Source of the DNA: Pycnopodia helianthoides
Lineage: Eukaryota > Echinodermata > Asteroidea > Forcipulatida > Asteriidae
Assembly (NCBI GenBank): GCA_032158295.1
Contig: CM063258.1
Span: 7,148,583-7,212,582, forward strand
Direction of reading: 5' to 3'
DNA length: 64,000 nucleotides
A program made the translations under genes and the position numbers. Shown piece by piece: positions 17,665-30,500 of the stretch (the stretch's first letter is position 1; each line of letters starts with the position of its first letter). The notes beneath the pieces were generated by a model that saw nothing but the letters and a program-made list of their open reading frames with translations, was not told the DNA's origin and searched no databases.

Positions 17665-18563
17665 CTATTTTAAGTCGATGTCGTCTTCATCAACTGATGA
17701 CGAAAGGTAGAAAGGTGTGGCTGATTTATCTTTAATTGGACTGACTCCTTCGAACACAGAGCTACGATCCTCGGAGTCTGACTGTGTGGATGATGTTGAC
17801 GGGCGACCGAGCTTAGGAGACCGTAGGAGTTTCCCCAGTAGCTCCGCTCTCATCTCGGCTTCGGACTGCGTGGAGCTACAGCTGCTTCCCATGCGCGGTG
17901 ACCGTGGCCACGACTGTAACGTGGACGTGTCAGACCGCGAGTCGCAATCCGACGCCACGGAGCTCGATCTGCTGTCGAGCCTCGAGGAGCTGTAGAACAC
18001 CGAGTCGGAATGGTTGGAGCCGTAGCGCGGTCTGGAGAGCACCTTGTGCTTGGAGGTACCGAGGAGTTCAGCCCTGGCGTCGGGGTCGGCCGTCTGTGAA
18101 GACGGTGTGCGTCGGTTGAGCCGTGGAGAGCGCAGACAGCTGAACATTTTGCGCCGCATCTCGGCCGATTCTTGCCCAGTGCAGCCGCCCCGGAGTGGCT
18201 CGTATGGGAACCGCGCGTCGGTGCAGTCGGCCGACTCGAAGGAGAAGTCTGACTCGGAGTAGCCGGAGTCGGAGTATTCCGCCGACGGCCTGGGCGGATT
18301 GCTGTTCCGCCAGGGGGTCAGCCCCTCCAGGTTGTTGTCGTTCGAGAAGTTCCTCTCGTAGGCCGATAGTGACGTGTCACTGTGGGGCCTCGTTGAGAAG
18401 CCTTTGGTATTTCCCGGTGACGTCTCGGCGATGTTGACTAGCGGGGAGATGAACGATCTCGGCCGGCTGTTGTTGGTTTGCACGGGTCGCTCCGTCATCT
18501 GCCCTACCAGGCTGATGAGTGGTATCTTGAAAACGCGCGTTGGAGAACCCATTATTGGGCCCA
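17665..18563 (-). CDS. GARNL3: GARNL3 terminal exon 25 (Ser-rich tail)
   Basis: The acceptor is tgtgttaatacag|TGGG; the stop is TAG at 17665-17667. It begins [20 protein letters not shown], aligned with the KIPLRNLVG of vertebrates, and ends [18 protein letters not shown]. In between is a long Ser/Arg/Asp-rich disordered tail. RAELLG occurs twice and an RSPxxx(G/N) motif three times (17784-18174). The exon is markedly more GC-rich than its flanks. An antisense open frame across it is a composition effect. Confidence 0.93.
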
Positions 18564-21500
18564 CTGTATTAACACAGAAACAGCAAGAGAATTTATTAAG
18601 GTGCTATTAATATCGAATAAGACCTGAATTTATTAAGGTGCTGATCAATTAAGACCTTAGCTACTAGGTCGTGTTTTTATTGCTAGAGTTTTGCGAAGCG
18701 GCCAGAACGGGAAACTTAAAAAAGCTGCTGATATTATCACAATAATGTCGAAATTAAAAAAGTCCTTTGTCAACTTTGAAAACAATAGACGAAAACGGTT
18801 TCGGCAAATTCATAAAAAAAAAACCGTTCCACAGTATTTTTTCCACTCAGCGAAGTAATGCGCATCGGTATTCTGTGCACCACTGTGTAAACTTGATCAA
18901 CGATGAAGAGCCGATAAAGTTGGCTCGTTCATTTACTTTTAGGTTGATGAGAATATTGTTCTTGCTGTTAGTCGAGTTGTATGTTAGTTATATCACTGTC
19001 ATTACCTGCGTTTGGGTTTGTAGGGCTTGCTAGTGGAGAGAACGGATTGACGGGATCGATGGGACTGGGCTGAAGACCATGGAGTAGATCTGGTATACCC
19101 GTAGATGTGAAGTGCAGATCACACTGTGTGTCAACGAAAATCAAATCAGTCAAAATATACAAACTTATACTCAAGACAATGCATGGTGACTAGGTCACTT
19201 TACTTTAAAAAAAAATTGTACTGAAAAGTGTGCGAAGTTATTGCTTGAAACGAGACTATGGGCCTTTTTGAAACCACGGCTTGGGTTTTTGCTTGGGCCC
19301 CGTCCGCCTGATTGAAACCCCATAAGGAAAGTGCACCTAGTCCAAAAAGCTGACGGAGCCTAAGCCCAAGCCTAAGCCAAAGCAAAGCCCACGCCCATGC
19401 CGTGTTTTCGAAAATGGCCTATACTCATCACTGTTTTTTCCTGCTCTAAATCAATTTCTTATACTAAAACTAAGGCTTCAAGATAAATAGAATGACACCA
19501 CTGTTGCATGGTCGTAAACGTAATAATCGTAACCTGGGAACCAAACAAAGATGGTCGCAGTTGGTGACTGGTACCCAGCCTTACCTTGGACGAGATGAGG
19601 TTGAGGTGGGGCATAGTCATGGTGTGGACCAGGTTACCATTGACGACAAGCCGGATCTCCAAAGAGTCATGCGTGAACGCCAGAATGTAGGGGAAGGCAC
19701 AAACTGAAAAACAATCCAGAACAAAATAATTGAAACAAGAGCTAAAGGCGCATTTACAGTCAACCAACAGTATTCAAAAGGTCAATGACTACACTCAGAC
19801 AACTTCCGGGTCGACCCAAAACCGGTCCCATGGCAACCTCGTTCCCAGGGTGTGTCGAGCAGTACGAGGTTGACCGCTCTCTCACCCTGGTATTGGATCA
19901 TTTGCATATCCAAAATTCTTGGATACGTATGCAAATTAGAATAGTCTGGCTGCTTTTCGAAATTCACATCTTCGTCATAGTCTCGTGGTCCGGTACAAGA
20001 TTTAATAACTGTACAGTGTAATTCTTCTAGACACTATGAATATGGAACATATGCTAATATTGTAAAGTCGTTGTCCAATCAGGGTCCAAGTAAAGAGTTT
20101 CCCTCCCAGGGTTTACTATTGTAAACATGGTTGGAAATAAAGTAAACCACGGGGACGAGGTTGGTCCCATGGGGCCTGACCCAATATAGGGCTATTATTA
20201 TGAACCAATTATGGGACAAAATTACAATCTGTGTAAAAATCAAATTGTTCAACCACTTTTCGGGTAAGCTTGACCTGGGAAGGGGTCAGGCCCTCTGGGA
20301 CCCGGAATCCAGGTCAACTCTTACATGGGAGCCCAAAGAGTGAAGCTGATGGTGCTAATGACGTATTTTTTCCTCCAGTGCTATGGGCAACCACTTCAGA
20401 GGCACTGCATTCATTTTGCCAGGGAAGATGTGCCCTTCTGCACCCTTGAATCGGCCACAACGGATTACAGCCTATGATTAACAATGGCAATAACAATGGC
20501 TTACCGATGGCTTTAGGTGCAGAGTTCCAATGGATGTCAAAGTCGGATGAGCACTCGCCTGATAACCTCTTGAACTGGGACATGTCTGGTAAGAAATTTA
20601 ATGAGAAGATTTGAAAGCACCAACACTCAGGCAATTACTCAAAAAATACATTACCACAAAAACTTGCTTGGTAAGGAGCACCACCTGAGAGCTGCCTATA
20701 GTATGAAACATTGTGAGAAACGACTCTCTCTGAACAAGGAGCAACTCTTGTGTAGTTTTTGAGAAAGAGGTACTTTCTCGCTAATAAATATTTGAATCTG
20801 AGAAAAGCTTCAGGCATGAAGCCTTTCTCAGGCATTTAAAAGCACACAATTCTATGCAACAAGGGTGTTTTTTTTCCCCATTATTTTCTTGCAACTTCGA
20901 TGACCAATTGAGCCAAATTTGCACAGGTTTGTTATTTCATGCATTATGTTGGGATACACCATGTGAGGATACTAGTCTTTGACATTTATCCTGCCTTTTA
21001 AGGTTTAACAAATGCGATGAAAGCAATAAAAGTTTTTTTGACTTATTGTGACCGTTCACTTCTAAAATACTGTTTAATAGTAATACTTGCAAAACGTTAC
21101 TTTAATTAGGCATGTAAACAACGCAGGGGAATACCATTCTTCTTGTCTCGTCATGACTCTTGATGGATTCTCAGGGGCCACACGGGCAGGGTTGGTTGTG
21201 TGCTTGGAATTGCCAACCATGCCAGAAACACCGGGGAGAACCCATCCTCTTTATAACGATAAGTGTACTGGGTTCTTTTACGTGCACTACACAACACACG
21301 GCTTTACGTCCCATCCGAAGGACGAAGCAATGACGGTTAAGACACAAGTGACAAGACCGGGACTCGAACCCTCACTCTGCTGTTCAGAACGCCAGAGCAT
21401 GAGTCCAGTACGCTTGACCAATTGGTCACAACATGCCACGCGCCAATATGTTATGCACCACAAAGAAGTCTGGCTATAGACTATAAGTTATCTTTGTTTA

Positions 21501-24500
21501 CAAAGGGAGTGACCTTGTACATTCCAGAGTATTTCTTGGCAGGCAAGATACTACACTGGTTTTATGGGACAATTTACAATATGTGTCATAATTTCCAAAC
21601 AAATTCAAGTGTTAGAAAAAAAGTGTCTCAATCAAATATAATATTACATGTTCTCTGCCGTTCAGTTGTGAATGTATCCTGCCTGCAGGAGGTCAGGCCA
21701 TGTGGTTCTTTTGTAAACATGTGACGCCACAGGTTAATTGTCTTTAGCTTTGTTTTTAAAAAGAACATATTGTTTACTGAGCAAAGCGCGTTGACGACAA
21801 CATGAAGGCCAACGCATTGTATTGTATTAAATGCACAATAATACACTCAACATAACAACAGACTTGCAACTTACGGTTATACGACAGAAGAAGCTCCGGT
21901 TCTTCATCTTCGTATATGTCTAAGGCAGACACGAGATTAACCTGCTGTTTGTAAAACAAAAGAGCAAGTGTGAGAAGTGATTCACTACGGCTGTTGACAG
22001 TATTAGGGTACAGTAAAGGGACACGTTGCATTCAGATTGGGCGCTTTGGGCTATAAAAGCGTTGGTTAAGAACCACATTTTTTGATTCACAAAATGGTGG
22101 ACCGTGTTAGTTCACGGAGTAAAAGGAAAACCACACAACCTCGAGGGACAGTTGTGTGAATCATTATGTTCTACTACTAAAACATCTTTCTAACCAAACT
22201 CGTTTCATAACAAACGCTTTTAAAGCCCAAAACCGCCCAATTCGAAGGCATTGTGTCCCTTTATTATTGTACAGCTCTATACTAAGGTATCATAATGATA
22301 TAATATTCAATAGCAGTGACTGTCTTTATACTTTCGGAACTTACTTTGCTTGTTGTCACTTGCAATTAATATTGTTCAACTCTGTATTGTGTTAGATGAT
22401 ATATTGAATAGCGGTGATTGTCTGTCTGTCTGTCTGTCTGTCTACTTTCGGAACTTACTTTGCTCGTCTCTACGAGATGTAGCCGGAAGGTATCCCCGTT
22501 TTTCTCATTAATCAGATCGAACTGATGGCGGAAGGCAACGCATATTTGATTATCCTCTCTACCACCGTCTACCAGGGACATAATGACGGGCACCTCGGCG
22601 GCTACAAGCTCCTGCCCACATCAAACAAAATCAAGGATGATTATTAACACTGGGAGTGACGGCATGAAAATCCAATCACATGATTTGCATTTTGGATCAT
22701 ACTTGTGTTAAAAGAGACTTTACTGGAGACAATGAGAGCCTTACTAATCGAAACGTTGAATACTGTTGGATAGGGAGGATCCCCACAAGCCTCGGCTTAT
22801 TTGAACAGGCTCCTTACCCTTACTCTATGCATTCTACTATACTACTTTTCATTATCATTTTCAATGGTCAAATTTACTCTTTGGTAGTATTGTACTGGTT
22901 AGTATTGTTGGCCCAATGATTCTGCCTTTTGTTATTGTGAGTACGGAAATAAATAGTTAATTAAATTGAATTGAATTGAATTTACTGCATAAAACGTTAC
23001 GGCACCAGACTATTGTATCGTTCATCCTCAGTTTGGTCATTACTGACTTTAAATGAAATAAAACATGGAGGCTGCGCTTTGGTAAAGGACACATTAACAT
23101 CAGTTACTTACCCTGACGAACGTGAAGCCCTCAACGGGGTCTGTATCGGCTTGCATGCACCATGCCGTCCAGGCAGCGCTGTGCTTCCACGCCATGACTA
23201 GTAGTTTCTTGCCAACCGCTACTACCATGCGTAGGTGGCTACCACCAGGCCGACTCAAGGCGTACAGATGACACCCTTTGATGGAATAAACAAAAAGAAC
23301 CGAAAACCAGCATCAACAGCCGCATGTTGCTTCTGAACAATACTTTGTGTCAATTTGGCTCAATTTAACTCAGCAGAACCCAGTTTCCAGCACAAATGTA
23401 TTATGGTGTGCACAAATACCTTACTTCTGTTTTCTACGCAAAATAAATCTTCAACAGCGTTTCTATGGTGAAGCTCAGTGTACGTCAGAATAACTTGGCC
23501 TAATTTCATGGCACTGTTTACCCCAGAACTCTGCGCTCACGCCATGTAAAGCATGTGATTCTATGGGCCATAAGCGAATTCCGAGTCAAATTATGAAATC
23601 AGGCTCAGAGAGTTTGTGACATGCAAAGAACTCTAAAGGAACATACTCTGACATTTCATGAGCAATGTTAGTTTTCTTTTTTACAATGGACCTTTCCCAT
23701 GAAATATGCTAACTCTTTTCACGAATGCGTACAGAAACTATGGGTTGGCAAACGCCATAAGCCATTTTGAGATATGGTGGACATAATACTACGACACTAT
23801 ATAGGTTTGGGTAAATTTGTCTGTGTACACCCAAACCAAACAAAGCACCATAGTGTCCACCATATCTCAAAAAGGCTAATACAGTTGTATTAGGCTAATA
23901 ACGCGTGTGCGTGTGCGTCACGCCACCATCAGTCCCATACAAAAACAATTAGGGTTATCAGCTGAGAAACAGGGAACCAGTGGCAGCTACCATACCGTGC
24001 ATGGTTGTGGTTCGTGGTTGAGCTTCATACGTCTGTTTGGTAATATGCCTCCTAATTTTGCCAACCAGTTGGGAGATTGCGCACGCGCGATGTTCAATTT
24101 ACATATTTCATGGGAAGGGTCTATTATTTTGTGCCTGCGAATCTTCTGTGATTTCTTGATGCCACGAGTTACCGTACATCTTGTTTGACGGTTTCAACAA
24201 ATCCTTGCAATTGTTTAACAATACATTATTTGCATTATAGGTCGAGTTGACCAGATGATGAACTACGGGCTACTTAGTTTACCTTTCGTTCTTTCCAGCT
24301 TATGGTCTTTACAGTCAGCCTTGGCTCGCACCATTAATTCATTAGGCTCGCCCTCAAAATCGGTGAGTCGAAATACATAAACTCGACTATCTTTCCCTAA
24401 TAATAATAATAAAATACAACACATTTAATCAGTTTATCAAAATTAAACTAAAGGTTTGGAAGAAGACTTTGGATTGGTTTCGTCTTGAAGATTTGTATTT

Positions 24501-27500
24501 GCAACCTTGGCTCAACTTTGCTGCTTAAGCACAAAAGTAGCTACGCACAACAATGTTAATGCTGACCAGAGTAAGGTTACCGGTAAGCCTGAGGAAAACT
24601 ACAAACAAGGGTGCTTACTATGTTAACCAAAAACAACGGCTGTATTTGCAGCCTTGGCCCAATTTCATACTGCTGCTTAAGCACAAAAGTAGCTAAGCAA
24701 AACAATGTTATGCTGACCAGAATAACGTTACCGGGTTAGCCTGAGGAAACCTAAAAACAAGGGTGCTTGCTAGGTGAACCAGAAACACCGGTGGGTTAAC
24801 CCCTACTCATCCATCCACGAAAAGTGATCTTGGTTCCTTGACGTGCACTCACAATCCTAGTATGGTAAAGTATCTTGCTCAAAGACACAAGTGCCACGAC
24901 TGGGACTCGATCCCACACTCTGCTTTATCAGAAACACCAGAGCTTGTGTCCGGTGCTCTTAACCGCTTCCGAAAGGCTCCTCCGACCGCTCAAATTTTGG
25001 GACCAACATTCCCATGAAGTTTCATGATGATTTACTGAGATAAGAGTATCAAAGTCTGTACCTTTATCGGCTCTGAAGATAAGAAGGTCGTGTGCTTCAA
25101 CGACGCTCAGTTGTTTTGTGTTCACAGTTCTATCAAAGAGTAGGCGTGGAGGGAGCCCCTCTGAAAAGATACAGAAAAATTGCAGTTTTTAAGAAACTAT
25201 ATGCATTTTTTTCCAAAGAAATTTAGGGCTGAGGAGAGATTCACGCCGAAGTATGCAGAAGATGTCTGGCCACATATCGGCTGAAATTCTAAGGCCTCTC
25301 TACTCGCCCGATTACCTCCAGGAAGAGAATAGGCCATTTGCCAGATTTGAATAATGTCTGGTACTTTGAATTGCTTAGTCATAAGTTAACGCCTCAATTT
25401 TAATTCATCAGACTAAAGAGAAAGTTGCTATATGTTACATGAATCGGGGCAAGTTTTTGCATAGCTACGTAAGAGACGGTGAACACCCATACACAATTTT
25501 GAGTGAATGTTTATGGCACAATGTCACCAGGCTTTGCCCATCTGGAGGTTGCTATACAAAAGCTCGCCACGAACCGTTTGACCATTTGACATAGCAACTG
25601 AGCAACTGTCTCTTTACTCTTATGAATTCAAATTTAGGCGGTAACTTGTGACTAAGCCAGTCATTGTATCAGGCATTATTCAAATCTAAACTCGCAAATG
25701 GCTTATTCGAAAGTCGAAAGTAAGCTGACATTTTTAAGCTGTAGACTATTCGCAGCAAGAGAAAAAAACAATCATTTGAAAAGAAGAAAGAAAGTAAAAC
25801 TGTCACAGTATACTTTTATTGACATCATTTGGTTGTATAATCGCCTGACTAACACACGATAAGATATCTGACACAAAATTACCTTCAATACAGAATATTC
25901 CAACTTCAGTGCCAACGACGAGCCGGTCCCCTGAAAAAAAGATGAAGTTTGGGCATTAGGTAATATGTTAATCATGAATAGAACCAGCTATTGATCAAGG
26001 AGACGGAGCCCACTCCACCCCCCCAACAAACATGAGAAACAACAAACAAATAAACAAACAAACAAATAAACAACAAGTACCGGTGTATTACGAATCAGAC
26101 TCACCCCATGAGTCGCCACACTGCACTTCGTGGGTGAAGTCGTTGTAGATGCACTGTGGTTCCCAGGGCTGCGTGGTCAAAGTTTTGAAACAATGATTAA
26201 TAGGGAGGTACAATTAAAATCATTCCAAACGTACTGTGACATAGGTTTTAAAAACACTTATAGTAAACAGTTTAATGTAACAAAATCAGGCTTGAAAAGT
26301 TTTAATGTATCAAACGAACCCTCTGTATGATCAAAGTACACCAATCACTTTTCCTAGTAAAGATTTTATGATGAATGTTAACGAGCACCCTTCAATTTGT
26401 TTCCAATTATTAGACGCCATCTTGTTATTGTTTTTTTTCAAATAGACCGTTTGCATTGGCCGCCATCTTTGATGAAACGTGCACGCAGGAAGAGCTACCA
26501 TTGGGTGAAAGTCGTGCGTATCGCGTGCACGTTTTCGTTGTTTTTCATCAAAGATAGTGGTCCATGACGTCATGTGCAAACCATCTATACCGCACATGTT
26601 TATGTTAACTAAACAGAGGCTAGATGGCAACACACAGTCTGGTACGTGTGTGTCTAAAGCAAGGCAGCTTCCCTGCGTACGCACGGGGACGTGACCACGA
26701 TGACAACAACACGATGAAGGTCCTTGACCCACTACGAACCTCTCGTTTGAGTAGACTCGTCGTAGCTAGGCTGGTCGGTGCATCTCCCTTCACGATTGTC
26801 TTCAGTTTCAACAGCTAGAGGGAAATTTAGAAAATAATACCAATTCGGTGAGGTTTGATTACGCGTTTGGTCAACAATTCCTTCCAGGAAAAGTCAAGTT
26901 GGCCTATTGAGGACTAGAGGGCAGGTGCGGTCGTATTATGCGAATAACTACAACAACATCAAACTGTTATTTGTGGCAGCTGCAATCTTTATACACCAAA
27001 TGTAACCCGTGATGGGTCAACATTGCAACTTTAGTCAGTGAAATCGATCAGCAAATGTACAAAGTTATATGAATGAGGCTAGTCTAAGTGCACTTTTGTC
27101 TTCTGTTTCGGATTCAAGCTACATTATGAAGAAAAAGTTATTATTGTTTTTTTTTTTTTGAAAACAAGGATCTTTTTGTTCATTTGTAACGAGAAATAAC
27201 TGGGAAAGGTCTAAAGAATACATTCAGATTGGGCGCCATGGGCTATAAAAGCGTTTGTTATTAAATGAAAGGATGAAAAATGTTTTAAAAGTAGAATTTT
27301 TAATGATCCACACAACTATCCCTCGAAATTGTGTGGTTTTACTTTAACCCCGTGGACTAACACGGTCGGTAATTTTGTGAAGTGCACAATTTGGTTCTAC
27401 GAAATGGCGGACCGCTTTTTTATAGCCCAAAACGCCCAATCCGAAGGTTATGTGTCCCCTAAATTTGCAAGGCAAAAGAATGACAAGGTACAGATGTATA

Positions 27501-30500
27501 TCTAGAAGCCGGAGCTTATGGCAAAAACGGACATTAGTTAATAACTACAGACAAGTTGACGGAAACAGGAGAAGTTAAACGACATAGCGAGCGAGCATAA
27601 CTCAGGTGTATATTTGTTTTACGGCTACATGTCCAGTGCCACATTTTGTGAACTGAGAGATCCGGCGTACCTGCCCAACTCTTACGAACTCCACCTGTCG
27701 TGCCTCTTCCTTCTTGTTCCTCCAACCCCACACAGGCTCCGGTATGACGTCACTCAGGGAACGCTTATTCAGCATGTTCTGAATAACCCAAAAAAAAAAT
27801 AAATACAAAAATGCGAGCGTTTACATTGCACTAAATTCTGTTTGAATAAACTAAGACAGAGTATCATCGTCTGATTCGCCTACACAACAAAACGAACGGG
27901 GATTGTTCAACCTCAACGGGGGACCTTTGGGACGCTAGGTGGCAGCAAACTTACCAGGTAAAACCATTGTTCTCAGCAATGTGCGCATGCTTAAAACTAC
28001 GTAAACAATTTGCCATCTAGAGTTCAAAGTTCTCCTATTAGACTGTGTGGTTTCATATGACAGGAAAACAAAATGGCCGCTTCGGCCAGTTTAGTTATAT
28101 CTGACTGTGCTTAGTCTAATTTCATGAGCAGTTACACTCTAAAAATTTCGCTGGTGAACCCATTTCCGTTAAAGCAGATTTTCTCTGTGCTAAGCATCTT
28201 GTTGTGCCTAACCTTTATGCATATCATAAGGCTGGTAGTTTATAACTCAAACTTCACCGCATGTATTTGTAGGGCAAACAGACTAGTGAAAGTCTATGTT
28301 TGCTTCCATGAGCTCACACCTGATCTTCGGCCTAACCTAATGTTACCACATTACCTCTTCCCACAGTGTTCACGCCCACGCATGTCGATCTCTCCCTCGG
28401 TTAAAACCCTCAAGCGCTGCAGCTAATTGGGACAAACGTAATTCCCTTACGTTGTCAGCACATGCTTCAAAGCATTTTCCCACAGGTTAAAAGGGTTTGT
28501 CTTGTATTTTCTTCAACGATTTCTTTATCTAAGTGTGTTGTTTACATGTCCAGGTATTGCCTGGGTAAGTTTAAGCTCAGTTATTTGCTTAATTAACTAA
28601 ATTTTTATAATTTGGTTCATCTATCATTGAAAATTGACAGAAAATTGACCGACCGATTTTGTACACAGAAGATGCTGGCAGAGTTTTGTCCTACCCTTTC
28701 TAACCAAACAACTGTCCCATTTTGATTGACACCCCCTCTAAGACAGAGCATGGTCCAGCTTTGATCTTCATGGCATTTGAGCTGCCCAGTGGGTCTGATG
28801 TGGTTAAGACAATTGAAATATTCAAACAATGTCAGCATTTGAAACCAACGTACCTCGTTTGAGGGTTTTAATCTGTGCAAATATTTGTACCATCTCCCTT
28901 TCGATTGTGTCGTTTACACAAATATCATTTTCATTTAGATTTCCCACCTCAGGTTTTGTTTTATTTATCTGACCCTTGGTACACAGTTTCAACTTGACAC
29001 ATATTCATGTTCATAATTATTTTATTTATATTCATGCTTTCGCGCATCGAGTGTTACACCGTGCAGGCCTCAAGGACTGCCCAACACCCCGCCGACACCA
29101 CCTATTGCATTAGTTGCCTGAAAATTCGTGAACGTCACACCCGATACTGCCACACCTACGATTTCACAGAAGACCTGTGTATGTTTTTTTGTTTCTTTCT
29201 TGGATCGCTAATTCACAGCGGACCTATATGTATCTGGTTTTTTCCTTTCTTTTCTTGGATGCTAAAACACGGGCAGAACTGACATTATGTGTCACCTGTG
29301 CATCCTATATGCATGTAGGTAGCAAGTGCAAACACAAAACTGTCTTTGCTGCAAAAGTATGTTCACTGATGTGGAAGTTTGACCCATATTCTACAGGGTA
29401 TGCCACTGGCACACTTTACACTATGTTTGACGTTAACATCTTGTTCTTGGCGAGTTGAAAGGCTTTGTCTCGTATCTTTACGGTACATTATTTTGTTGAT
29501 TGACACTGATGGTGACATTTTTGTCAGTGATCGATGATTATCATGATTGTAACTCGGCCGTACAGTGAATATTTCAAAAAACGATGCTCAGACTGTGAGC
29601 CCGAAACGCTGAGTCGAAAATAGATCCATATTCTTTTAAACTGTTTACTTCGTTTGCAACCCTCAAGCGAGGGACCTGTTCGGCTGCAACGCCCCCACAC
29701 GCTGACAAGCTTGTTTTTTCATAGTTTAGAGGGTCTGTTTTGCCCCTTTTTCAAAGATTTTGTTTTTATGTAAGTTTGTTTTGTATACGTCCAGGTGTTA
29801 GTTGTTAGCTCAATTAAGTAAGTTTGACAATTTGGTTTCATCTATACCATTGACAGTTGACATAACGATTTTGTACACACAGGATGCCGACAGAGTTTTG
29901 TCCTGCCCCTCCTAACCAAAAGACTGATCCCTGTTGATCGACACACCTAGCTCTACGACGTGTGGCAAGCTCCATGACATTATGAGCTGACCAGTGCGCG
30001 CTGGCAGCGGCCCTCACTGCAGGGTTTCAAATTGAGCGAATTTATAACTGTGCCTGGATAGTTAGCTACTAATCTTATCAGGAAGTTTTTAGGGGTGCAC
30101 CTCATTAAATAATCTCTCATAGCATACAGTGCAAAAATTCTTCTAAAAATATATAAACTTAGAAGTCTCACAGCTTCTTACAGTTAAGGGAAAATTATCC
30201 ATTGACTTTTGAACTTTCATCCTCTGCTCAATTTGACATGGGGAATCCCTAGGCATACCCTTGTGTAAATTTCAAAACGTCCGAGCATCAATCTCTCAGC
30301 AAATAGGACCATTTGTTCAGGTCCTATGTCATCCAAAAATATCCAAGGTTGGAAGTCAGCAACCCCTAGGTTTACAATTGTGCAAACATTTGTACATTGT
30401 AGGGGGGCCTACCCTCTTTTTGGCTCTCAAATCTGTCTGATATAGAATACTTTAAGGGCCTACTAAATATAAACGAGACCGTCGCTCTATTTGTTCCCTA

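Noticed and set aside
17717..18437. Several plus-strand open frames opposite the GARNL3 terminal exon
   Set aside because: These are shadows of the GC-rich Ser-rich coding exon.
29590..29630. Hammerhead-ribozyme-like string (CTGTGAG ... CGAAACGCTGAGTC)
   Set aside because: The essential CTGANGA core is incomplete, stem II is only about two pairs, and stem I/III partners are not evident.
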